DNA of 8,104 nucleotides from Streptosporangiaceae bacterium (lineage in GTDB: Bacteria > Actinomycetota > Actinomycetes > Streptosporangiales > Streptosporangiaceae), in contig JASHYW010000633.1 in NCBI GenBank assembly GCA_030042885.1, positions 1-8,104 of the forward strand, given 5' to 3'. The notes under the pieces were generated by a model. It was not told the DNA's origin, made no database searches, and was given only the letters and a program-made list of their open reading frames with translations. This document shows positions 1-5,443 of this stretch, in pieces; position 1 is the stretch's first letter, and the number at the start of each line of letters is the position of its first letter. The position numbers and the translations under genes were made by a program.

Positions 1-775
1 CCCGCGCGCTGGCCAGCTCGCCGGCCAGCTTGTTGCGCTGCACCCGGCTCGCCTGGACGAACGCGAGCTGCCTGGCCACCGCGGCCTCGATGGCCAGCTT
101 GAGGCGGCTGGCCGCCCGCAGGTCGGCCTGCTCGGCCACCAGCAGGTCGTGGGCCTGCTTGCGGAAGACCGCGGCCACCACGTCGTTAGCCTGGCTCGCC
201 GCCAGGGTGTCCGTTCCGCGCTGGGCCAGCACCTGGCCGAGGCCCACCTCGTTCAGGTATCCCTGCGGGCCGCTGGAGTCACCCAGCATCGCCGTCATCG
301 AATCGAAGCCGCCGCCGGATTCGAACTCCTGGGCGGCCAGAGCCGCGAGCCGACGCTGGCTCGCGGTCTCGGCCTGCTGCGCGTCCTTCAGGCTGGCCTC
401 GGTGACTTTGTAGGCCGCCGCCGCCCGCTGCTCGTCCACCAGGACCTGGTCATAGCGCTCGGTCAGGACTTCGGCCTGGGCCTGGAGCGTGGCGAGCTGC
501 GCCGCCGCGGCCGACAGCCGCCCTTGCTGTGCGCCGAGGGTGGCCTCTTGCTGCCTGACCCGGTTTTCCGCGGCGTTGATCTGCGCCGTGCTCGGGGGGC
601 TGGGGCTGGAGGCAGGGTTGCCGTCCAGCCGCCACGGGGGCAAGGCGATGGGCAGGCTGAGCAGCCCGAGCAGCCCGCAGGCGATGACCAGCCGCAGCCC
701 GGGCCGGATCCTTGAGCCGCCCAGGGGGCCACGGACGATGCCGCGGCGCCCGCCAGAGCCTCGCGACTTACCCAT
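1..775 (-). CDS. Exported coiled-coil cell-wall protein, probable NlpC/P60-type hydrolase N-terminus (partial)
   Basis: Reading the minus strand from ATG at 775 gives 258 codons with no stop before the window edge, so the C-terminus is missing. Residues 1-28 are basic (MGKSRGSGGRRG...). Residues 29-46 form a hydrophobic signal or anchor segment (LVIACGLLGLLSLPIALP), followed by a Pro/Ser-rich linker at 53-62. From about 64 onward there is a long Ala/Gln/Glu/Arg-rich helical region typical of coiled coils, broken at 150-190 by EFESGGGFDSMTAMLGD and QGYLNEVGLGQVLAQRG. That break resembles the hinge of actinobacterial RipA/PcsB-like proteins, whose coiled coil precedes a NlpC/P60 (C40) peptidoglycan endopeptidase domain. 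The catalytic domain is not in view, so an M23 or non-enzymatic partner is possible. It is divergent from crp and shares its Crp boxes. A GGGGG run about 9 nt upstream of ATG may be a weak ribosome binding site. Confidence 0.8.
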   Translation of the reverse strand, partial: MGKSRGSGGRRGIVRGPLGGSRIRPGLRLVIACGLLGLLSLPIALPPWRLDGNPASSPSPPSTAQINAAENRVRQQEATLGAQQGRLSAAAAQLATLQAQAEVLTERYDQVLVDEQRAAAAYKVTEASLKDAQQAETASQRRLAALAAQEFESGGGFDSMTAMLGDSSGPQGYLNEVGLGQVLAQRGTDTLAASQANDVVAAVFRKQAHDLLVAEQADLRAASRLKLAIEAAVARQLAFVQASRVQRNKLAGELASAR

Positions 776-797
776 AACCGTAGTACCCCCGTGACCT

Positions 798-824
798 GGC
801 GCCTCGTGCGTCCTTCCGAGCGCC
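798..824 (-). promoter_or_regulatory. Leader hairpin upstream of the cell-wall gene
   Basis: Positions 798-806 (GGCGCCTCG) pair with 817-824 (CGAGCGCC), leaving one bulged C and a 10-nt loop. The hairpin ends 22 nt before the ATG at 775, so it would lie in the 5' leader if transcription starts further upstream, near the Crp boxes. I do not recognise a known riboswitch class; c-di-AMP (ydaO) conserved blocks, common before such hydrolase genes, are not visible. It may only be a GC-rich chance fold. Confidence 0.3.
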
Positions 825-856
825 GACGACATGACGGAGTTACGGTAATCCCCGAA

Positions 857-872
857 TGTGTCGTAAGTCACA
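857..872. promoter_or_regulatory. Crp/GlxR-type binding site 1
   Basis: TGTGTCGTAAGTCACA matches the actinobacterial Crp/GlxR consensus TGTGA-N6-TCACA at 9 of 10 defined bases. It lies between the divergent cell-wall gene (start 775) and crp (start 1009), nearer the cell-wall gene. For minus-strand transcription it would sit at or just above the -35 region of a possible promoter with TACCGT (842-847) as -10, where binding could repress or activate. Confidence 0.7.
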
Positions 873-894
873 GTGCCACGCGGGGAAGGCGTAA

Positions 895-910
895 TGTGAT
901 TCCGAGCACA
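895..910. promoter_or_regulatory. Crp/GlxR-type binding site 2
   Basis: TGTGATTCCGAGCACA matches TGTGA-N6-TCACA at 9 of 10 defined bases, with a complementary half-site mismatch to site 1. The sites are 38 bp apart. This one is directly upstream of a candidate crp promoter, a position fitting autoregulation of crp. Confidence 0.7.
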
Positions 911-911
911 T

Positions 912-941
912 TTCACTGCGGGCGATGATTCACACTTAATA
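912..941 (+). promoter_or_regulatory. Candidate crp promoter
   Basis: TTCACT at 912-917 (four of six matches to TTGACA) and TTAATA at 936-941 are separated by 18 bp in the only AT-rich stretch of this intergenic region. A start near 948 would place Crp site 2 about 45 bp upstream. Assignment rests on motif resemblance alone. Confidence 0.35.
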
Positions 942-997
942 AGGCACGGTCAGGAACGACCGCTGGCCTGCGCCGAGATGACCGGAGCCGGGCCAGC

Positions 998-1004
998 AAG
1001 GAGG
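998..1004 (+). promoter_or_regulatory. Ribosome binding site fixing the crp GTG start
   Basis: AAGGAGG is a near-perfect anti-16S complement, 4 nt before GTG at 1009. It supports that GTG although no ATG start is available nearby. Confidence 0.8.
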
Positions 1005-1008
1005 ATCC

Positions 1009-1692
1009 GTGGAGGACGCCGAAGTCGTGCTCAGGCGGGCACCCCTTTTCGAAGGGCTCGACGAAGAAAGCGCACGGGCGCTCCGGCGGCAGATGGCAGA
1101 CGTCAAGCTGTCTCGCGGCGAGCACCTCTTCCTGGAAGGGCAGGAAGGAGACCGCCTGTACGTCGTGCTCGACGGCAAGATCAAGCTCACCCGCGCCGCG
1201 GCCGACGGCCGGGAGAACCTGATCAGCGTCCTAGGCCCCGGCGAGATGTTCGGTGAGCTGTCGCTGTTCGACCCGCGGCCGAGGACCTCGTCGGCCAGCG
1301 CGGTCACCGATGTCACGGTGGCCGCCCTTGCCCATGACGCGCTGCGCCCCTGGCTGCTGGAACGCCCGGAAGTCTCCATGCACATGCTGCAGGCGCTGGC
1401 CCGGCGGCTGCGCCGGGCCAACGACGTGACGGCCGACCTGGTCTTCACCGACGTCCCCGGCCGGGTGGCGAAGAACCTGCTGGATCTGGCCGACCGGTTC
1501 GGCGAGCAGGACAGCGATGGCCTGCACGTCCATCACGACCTGACCCAGGAGGAGCTGGCCCAGCTGGTAGGAGCGTCCAGGGAGACGGTCAACAAGGCCC
1601 TGGCCGACTTCGCGGCCCGCGGCTGGCTGCAGATCTCCGCACGCTCGGTCCTCATCCTGGACACCGAGCGGCTGCGCAGACGCGCCCGCTGA
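1009..1692 (+). CDS. crp: Crp/GlxR-type cAMP-responsive transcription regulator
   Basis: This 227-aa protein has the usual family length and aligns throughout from memory with mycobacterial Rv3676 and Streptomyces SCO3571. The cyclic-nucleotide domain spans about residues 10-115. Its phosphate-binding cassette has FGELS (81-85) followed by PRTSSA (91-96), with Glu83, Arg92 and Thr93 at cAMP-contact positions. A dimerisation helix covers about 118-145 and is followed by TDVPGRVAKNLLDLA (147-161). The winged helix-turn-helix is at about 177-217; LTQEELAQLVGASRETVNKAL (178-198) contains the Arg191-Glu192 recognition-helix pair. The protein is cytosolic, a DNA-binding dimer. GTG start follows AAGGAGG. 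Two Crp boxes upstream suggest autoregulation and control of the divergent cell-wall gene. A hairpin terminator follows, so it is probably monocistronic. Confidence 0.96.
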   Translation: MEDAEVVLRRAPLFEGLDEESARALRRQMADVKLSRGEHLFLEGQEGDRLYVVLDGKIKLTRAAADGRENLISVLGPGEMFGELSLFDPRPRTSSASAVTDVTVAALAHDALRPWLLERPEVSMHMLQALARRLRRANDVTADLVFTDVPGRVAKNLLDLADRFGEQDSDGLHVHHDLTQEELAQLVGASRETVNKALADFAARGWLQISARSVLILDTERLRRRAR

Positions 1693-1706
1693 GCGGCGTC
1701 TGGGAG

Positions 1707-1728
1707 CCTGCTGAAAAATATCAGCAGG
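1707..1728. terminator. Hairpin terminator, probably bidirectional
   Basis: CCTGCTGA (1707-1714) and TCAGCAGG (1721-1728) form a perfect 8-bp stem with an AT-only 6-nt loop, 15 nt after the crp stop. There is no immediate U tract (TTTT appears at 1737-1740), as is common in actinomycetes. It sits between convergent transcripts and could end both crp and the minus-strand operon. The rest of the 140-bp gap shows nothing I can assign. Confidence 0.6.
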
Positions 1729-1832
1729 TCGCGGCGTTTTGCCGGCTTAGCGTTCGATGACCTGGGATAATACCTGTGATGAGTGCTTGATCATGCCCGA
1801 TACGTGCAGGAACGGCCCAATTCAGCACACTC

Positions 1833-2627
1833 CTAGAGCCCGTTCAGGTAATCGAGCTGAGCGCGGACCGACCACTCGGCGGCCGGCCAGACGGCCGGAT
1901 CCACGTCGGTGTAGACCATGGCCACAATCTCGGCGGGTGACCGCGCGCCGGCGGCCAGCGCCGACCGCACCTGGTCCAGCCGTTCGGCCCGGTGCGAGAG
2001 GTAGTAGTCGAGGGTCCCGATGGGGTCCGCGAGCATCGGGCCGTGCCCGGGTAGCAGCAGGCGCAGCTGGTGGACGTCGGCCAGCTCCCGGAGCTGGCCG
2101 AGCGTTCGCAGGTAATCACCGAGGTTGCCGTCCTGCGCGATGACCGTGGTGCCGCGCCCGAGCACGGTATCGCCAGTGAACAAGGCGCCGTCGGCGGGCA
2201 GCAGCAGGCTGACCGAGTCCGCGGAGTGGCCCGGCGTCGCGACGACCCTCAGATCACAGCCGGCCGCCGTGATCACGTCGCCGTCGGCGAACCCCTCGGC
2301 GCCGGGGCGGCCCGCCGGATCGGCCGCCTGGACCGGCGCTCCGCTCAGCTCGGCGAGCCGGGCCGCCCCGGCGGAGTGATCCAGGTGCCGATGCGTCAGC
2401 AGGATGCTGGCCAGCCGCCGGTCGCCCGAGGTCGCCTCGGCGAGCACCCGGCGGAGGTGGTCCTCATCATCGGGCCCGGGGTCGATCACCATCGCCGAAG
2501 CCGAGCCGGGTTCGGCGATGACCCAGGTGTTGGTCCCGTCCAGGGTCAGCGGCGAGGGATTGGGCGCCAGCAGGCACGTCGCCCTCGGGGTGCGGAATCC
2601 GTCGATCCCCGCCGCGCCGGCGCTCAT
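1833..2627 (-). CDS. Metallo-beta-lactamase-fold hydrolase, LACTB2-like
   Basis: The 264-aa protein carries the metal-binding set in order: THRHLDHS (78-85; HxHxDH at His79, His81, Asp83, His84), TPGHSADS (131-138; His134), FTGDTVLG (150-157; Asp153) and LLPGHGP (191-197; His195). N-terminal NPSPLTLDGTNTWVI (23-37) is typical of the LACTB2/glyoxalase-II-like branch, which includes thioesterases and RNases rather than antibiotic-degrading lactamases. The C-terminal helical segment (205-264, with HRAERLDQV) is also typical of that branch. The orthologue position in M. tuberculosis is Rv3677c, next to crp. Substrate is unknown. Its ATG overlaps the Nudix stop as ATGA with no clear Shine-Dalgarno, indicating translational coupling. 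It is the last gene of the minus-strand operon. Confidence 0.92.
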   Translation of the reverse strand: MSAGAAGIDGFRTPRATCLLAPNPSPLTLDGTNTWVIAEPGSASAMVIDPGPDDEDHLRRVLAEATSGDRRLASILLTHRHLDHSAGAARLAELSGAPVQAADPAGRPGAEGFADGDVITAAGCDLRVVATPGHSADSVSLLLPADGALFTGDTVLGRGTTVIAQDGNLGDYLRTLGQLRELADVHQLRLLLPGHGPMLADPIGTLDYYLSHRAERLDQVRSALAAGARSPAEIVAMVYTDVDPAVWPAAEWSVRAQLDYLNGL

Positions 2628-3619
2628 AGCGGGTACTGGATGGCCTGCGGCATGGCCAGCCAGGCTCGCTCGTCCTCGACGACCACCCTGGGCAGCAGCG
2701 GTGTGATCGTCCTGCGCTGAGCCAGGATGCTGGCGACGTCCCCGTACGCCGCGAGCTCGGCCAGCGTCACCGCGGTCGGCGGCAGGAGCGTGATCTGGCC
2801 GGCCCGGGCCGCCTCCAGGGCCGCGCCGGGCGGCAGCCAGGTTCCCGAGTCCGATTCCGTGCTGCCCCCCGGGGGGACGACCCCCCCGGGGACCCCCCCG
2901 GATCGCGGGGACCCATCCCCCCGAAACCCCTTTGGGGTGGGCTTCCCGCCCCCCCGTACCCCCCTGGCCTCCCTTGGGGGGGACTTTGTGTCCCCCCGAC
3001 CTTCCGGCGGCAGGGCGGCCGTCTGGCCGGGCGGCAGGGCCGCGGCGAAGAACCAGGTGTCGAAGCGGCGAGGCGAGACCTCAGGGGTGATCCAGCGGGC
3101 CCACGGCGTCAGCAGATCGGCCCGCAGCACCAGGCCCCGGCGGCTGAGCAGCCCGCCGAGCGACACCGATCCGTCGAGCAAGCGGCGCCTGTCCCCAGCC
3201 AGGACCCCGCCGTCCCGCACCAGGTCCGTCGGTGAGGACCCGGCCAGCAGCACGCCGGACTCCTCGAACGTTTCCCTGACCGCCGCGCAGACCAGGGCGC
3301 GCGCCCGGTCCGCGGCGATGCCGAGCTGGTCGCCGAGATCGGCCGGGGAGGGACCGGCCCACGCCGTTTCGCCGATCGCCGGGTCGGCGTCGCGCTCGTC
3401 GACGGACCCGCCGGGGAACACGCAGGCTCCCGGCGCGAACTCCAGGGCCCTGGTCCGCCGCAGCAGGAACGCCTCGAGCTCGGGTGCCTGGCGGAGCAGG
3501 ATCACCGTGGCGGCGTCCCGGGGAACCGAGGGCGACAGGCCGCCCTCGGCCAGCTCACGCGCCCGCTCGGCCATTCCGCGCGGCACGCGTACCCGCCCCC
3601 GGCCTTCGTCCATCGGCAC
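2624..3619 (-). CDS. Nudix hydrolase, NUDT19-like, with in-frame repeat insertion
   Basis: The 331-aa protein has CVFPGGSVDERD (66-77) and AAVRETFEESGVLL (112-125). The Nudix box is split by about 40 residues between GG and RExxEE, as in the NUDT19/RP2 branch. WITPEVSPRRFDTWFF (176-191) and a later GTWLPP (259-264) are further NUDT19-like marks. Characterised members hydrolyse CoA and acyl-CoA diphosphates; substrate here is inferred. Residues 208-252 are a Gly/Pro/Arg/Lys-rich stretch encoded by a repeat-like insertion; without it, PPEG would join STESDSGTW. Catalytic Arg115, Glu116, Glu119 and Glu120 are intact, and the insert lies in a presumed surface loop, so the enzyme may still work. 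GTG at 3619 is 3 nt after the RidA stop; ATG at 3613 is an equally good start. The stop overlaps the downstream MBL-gene ATG. Confidence 0.88.
   Translation of the reverse strand: MPMDEGRGRVRVPRGMAERARELAEGGLSPSVPRDAATVILLRQAPELEAFLLRRTRALEFAPGACVFPGGSVDERDADPAIGETAWAGPSPADLGDQLGIAADRARALVCAAVRETFEESGVLLAGSSPTDLVRDGGVLAGDRRRLLDGSVSLGGLLSRRGLVLRADLLTPWARWITPEVSPRRFDTWFFAAALPPGQTAALPPEGRGDTKSPPREARGVRGGGKPTPKGFRGDGSPRSGGVPGGVVPPGGSTESDSGTWLPPGAALEAARAGQITLLPPTAVTLAELAAYGDVASILAQRRTITPLLPRVVVEDERAWLAMPQAIQYPL
2864..2998. repeat. G/C-run palindromic element inserted in the Nudix gene
   Basis: About 135 bp packed with runs of 4-7 C on the plus strand (for example 2865-2870, 2881-2887, 2893-2899, 2917-2922, 2949-2955, 2959-2964, 2992-2997). 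Palindromes include CCCCCCGGGGGG at 2865-2876, ACCCC-TTT-GGGGT at 2926-2938, and an 8-bp stem of GGGGGGAC (2977-2984) with GTCCCCCC (2990-2997). GGGGGGAC at 2871-2878 and inverted GTCCCCCC at 2990-2997 could be terminal inverted repeats. It encodes 45 in-frame codons of the Nudix gene on the minus strand. The composition is unlike the flanking codons. I infer a small non-autonomous or REP-like element; no transposase is present. Confidence 0.6.
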
Positions 3620-3622
3620 GGC

Positions 3623-4087
3623 TCAGCCGCGGACTTCGGCGATCAGTTCGACTTCCACCGGCGCGTCCAGCGGCAGCTCGGCCACCCCGACCGCACTGCG
3701 GGCATGCCTGCCGTCCTCGCCGAACACCTCGATGAACAGCTCGCTGGCCCCGTTCACCACCTGCGGCTGGCCGTTGAAGCCCGGCGCGCTCGCCACGAAG
3801 CCGGTGACCTTCACGACGCGGCGGATCGCCGCCAGGCCGCCCGCGGCGGCCGCGGCCGCGGCCAGGGCGTTGAGGGCGCAGGTCCGGGCCAGCCCGGCCG
3901 CGGCCGAGACGCTGACCTCGCCGCCGACCTTGCCCACGGCGAGCAGCTTCCCGTCCACCACCGGCAGCTGCCCCGAGACGTAGACGAACCCGCCGGTCCG
4001 CACGGCCGGCACATACGCCGCCACCGGAGGCACCACCGGTGGCAGTGTGAGCCCGAGCGCGGCGAGCCGCTCCACCGGGCTGGTCAT
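3623..4087 (-). CDS. RidA (YjgF/YER057c/UK114) family protein
   Basis: The 154-aa protein contains FVYVSGQLPVVDGKL (35-48), a helix with RTCALNAL (68-75), VVKVTGFVAS (91-100) and ARSAVGVAELPLDAPVEVEL (129-148). Arg130 corresponds to the arginine that binds the substrate carboxylate in RidA imine/enamine deaminases, so deaminase activity is possible. This branch is longer than E. coli RidA (about 128 aa) and resembles the YjgF-like proteins next to mycobacterial crp. RidA proteins are cytosolic trimers that clear reactive 2-aminoacrylate-type imines. ATG at 4087 is preferred because GGGGGTG (4093-4099) precedes it by 5 nt; an in-frame GTG at 4108 has no such site. An Ala-rich helix at 76-82 comes from a GCC/GCG run. 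It is third in the operon, 3 nt before the Nudix GTG. Confidence 0.92.
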   Translation of the reverse strand: MTSPVERLAALGLTLPPVVPPVAAYVPAVRTGGFVYVSGQLPVVDGKLLAVGKVGGEVSVSAAAGLARTCALNALAAAAAAAGGLAAIRRVVKVTGFVASAPGFNGQPQVVNGASELFIEVFGEDGRHARSAVGVAELPLDAPVEVELIAEVRG

Positions 4088-4098
4088 GGTGTCACCCC

Positions 4099-4140
4099 CG
4101 GACGGCACACGGTAAGACCGCAGGCCGCCACCACCGTCCG
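4099..4140 (-). other. Intercistronic hairpin abutting the RidA ribosome binding site
   Basis: CGGACGG (4099-4105) and CCGTCCG (4134-4140) are perfect inverted repeats, with a smaller nested CGGT-AAG-ACCG hairpin at 4110-4120. On the minus-strand mRNA the outer stem ends inside the RidA Shine-Dalgarno GGGGGTG (4093-4099), sharing one G. It could tune RidA translation or mRNA processing after the DUF4177 gene; an attenuating terminator is less likely because no U tract follows. Confidence 0.35.
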
Positions 4141-4151
4141 TTCGGGAGAAA

Positions 4152-4307
4152 TCAAGGTCTTTCTCTCTTCATGTAGGCGACCAGCTGCTCGGAGTTCGGG
4201 CCGGGTATCACGGCGACCAGTTCCCAGCCGTCCTCGCCCCAGTTGTCGAGGATCTGCTTGGTCGCGTGCACGAGCAGCGGCACCGTAGCGTACTCCCACT
4301 TTGGCAT
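4152..4307 (-). CDS. DUF4177 small protein (51 aa)
   Basis: ATG at 4307 to TGA at 4152 encodes 51 residues beginning MPKWEYATVPLLVHATKQ. The start MxxWEYxTVPLL and NWGEDGWELVAVIPGP (22-37) are hallmarks of the DUF4177 family, small proteins of unknown function with a Trp-Glu-Leu core. A DUF4177 gene sits at the same place in mycobacteria, next to the RidA gene and the ATPase pair. No signal peptide, membrane segment or cysteine is present. It begins 9 nt after the SPFH gene stop, with AAGG overlapping that stop as a possible ribosome binding site, so it is operonic. Confidence 0.88.
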   Translation of the reverse strand: MPKWEYATVPLLVHATKQILDNWGEDGWELVAVIPGPNSEQLVAYMKRERP

Positions 4308-4316
4308 GGACCGACC

Positions 4317-5312
4317 TTACGCCCTCTTCCCCTCGGCATCTGTCTTGGCCAGATCAGGGGCGGTGACTTCGCGGACGTCAGGAGGGAGGGCGCTTGTCAC
4401 CCCGGGCGCCGGTTCCACCTCGGGCACCGGCGGGATGGACGCCTCCTCAAGCTCGGGGACGCGGTCGTGTGAGATGGCCGCCTCTGCCGCGGCCACCTCG
4501 GCGTCGCCGAGGTCATCGAGGCCGACCGGCTCGTGCTCGGGATGGGCGGGGCCGGGCGCCATCTTCTCGAAGAACCTGAGCAGCTCGACCGGAACCGGCA
4601 TGACCAGCGTGCTGTTCCGCTCGCCCGCCACCTCGACCACCGTCTGCAGCAGCCGCAGCTGCAGCGCGGCCGGGTCGCGCGCCATCACGTTCGCCGCGGC
4701 GGCGAGCCGCTTGGAGGCCTGGTACTCACCGTCGGCGGTGATGATCCTGGCCCGGCGTTCCCGCTCAGCCTCGGCCTGGCGCGACATGGACCGCTTCATG
4801 GCATCGGGCAGCGACACGTCCTTGATCTCCACCCGTTCGACCCTGATGCCCCACGGGCCTTCGGTCGGCTCGTCGATGATCCGGCGCAGCTCGCGGTTCA
4901 CCGACTCGCGCTCGGCCAGCAGCTGGTCCATCTCGGACTGGCCGATGATCGACCGCAGCGAGGTCTGCGCCTGCTGGGAGATGGCGAACATGTAGTTCTG
5001 CACGTTCACGGTGGCCTTGATCGGGTCCACCACGCGGAAGTACACCACCGCGTCCACCCGGACGCTCACGTTGTCCCTGGTGATACCCTCCTGAGCCGGC
5101 ACGGCCATGGCGACGATCTGCATGTTGACCTTCTGCATCCGGTCGCCGATCGGCCGGATGATGGCCAGCCCCGGTCCGCGGATCTCGGGCAGGACCCGCC
5201 CGAACCGGTAGATGATGCCCTTCTCGTACTGCTGTACCACCTTGATCGAGCGCACGGCGGCGGTCAGCGCGATAATAACCAGGATCACGATGACGGCGAT
5301 GACGACACCCAC
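4317..5312 (-). CDS. SPFH/Band 7 (stomatin/slipin-like) membrane protein
   Basis: The 331-aa protein begins with one hydrophobic segment (about residues 1-20, GVVIAVIVILVIIAL) as a membrane anchor. A stomatin-type Band 7 domain follows: VVQQYEKGIIYRFGRV, QEGITRDNVSVRVDAVVYFRVVDPIKA and GIRVERVEIKDVSLPDAMKRSM. An Arg/Glu/Ala-rich coiled-coil helix (AEAERERRARIITADGEYQ) and an acidic, Pro-rich tail of about 75 residues come next. SPFH proteins form membrane-bound oligomers that organise microdomains and associated proteases; the partner often seen, NfeD, is absent here. GTG at 5312 is preferred because AGGTGA lies 5 nt upstream; GTG at 5321, three codons earlier, overlaps that motif. It leads the five-gene operon and is divergent from the ATPase pair. 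Confidence 0.92.
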   Translation of the reverse strand: MGVVIAVIVILVIIALTAAVRSIKVVQQYEKGIIYRFGRVLPEIRGPGLAIIRPIGDRMQKVNMQIVAMAVPAQEGITRDNVSVRVDAVVYFRVVDPIKATVNVQNYMFAISQQAQTSLRSIIGQSEMDQLLAERESVNRELRRIIDEPTEGPWGIRVERVEIKDVSLPDAMKRSMSRQAEAERERRARIITADGEYQASKRLAAAANVMARDPAALQLRLLQTVVEVAGERNSTLVMPVPVELLRFFEKMAPGPAHPEHEPVGLDDLGDAEVAAAEAAISHDRVPELEEASIPPVPEVEPAPGVTSALPPDVREVTAPDLAKTDAEGKRA

Positions 5313-5345
5313 CGAGATCACCTCTCTTTCTCAGACCCCAGCGTA

Positions 5346-5361
5346 GTGACTCAGCGGTCAC
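5346..5361. promoter_or_regulatory. GTGAC-N6-GTCAC palindrome in divergent promoter region
   Basis: A perfect 5-bp inverted repeat, GTGACTCAGCGGTCAC, lies in the 131-bp gap between the SPFH operon and the ATPase pair. It resembles a Crp box, but GTGA and TCAC are 8 bp apart rather than 6, so Crp binding is doubtful. It may be an operator for another dimeric regulator controlling both transcripts. Confidence 0.35.
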
Positions 5362-5443
5362 GCGCCAGCCGCAGCCATCGAACCATAAGGTGTCCGGGCG
5401 GAGATAGCCTCCCTAGCAGAGAACTACGGAGGCAAGCATCGGG

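Noticed and set aside
149..715. Plus-strand open frames opposite the truncated cell-wall gene
   Set aside because: The minus-strand frame from 775 gives a signal segment and coiled coil; the plus frames give Gly/Arg/Gln-rich shadows.
919..934. A third possible Crp box ending in TCACA at 930-934
   Set aside because: The required left half-site at 919-923 reads CGGGC, so only a half-site is present.
1766..1771. GATAAT as a -10 element of a promoter in the crp/MBL gap
   Set aside because: No suitable -35 sequence lies 16-19 bp upstream, and the only open frame downstream is a shadow of the MBL gene.
1775..1790. TGTGA-N6-CTTGA as a Crp box downstream of crp
   Set aside because: The right half has only two matches to TCACA and it lies between convergent 3' ends.
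2865..2998. CRISPR-like or intrinsic terminator interpretation of the C/G-run block
   Set aside because: The palindromes are unequal and lack regular spacers, and the block lies in frame inside a coding region, so a repeat insertion fits better.
2727..3983. A 418-codon plus-strand open frame across the Nudix and RidA genes
   Set aside because: It is antisense to two genes with clear family motifs, is Ser/Pro/Arg/Ala-rich without domains, and is an expected high-GC shadow frame.
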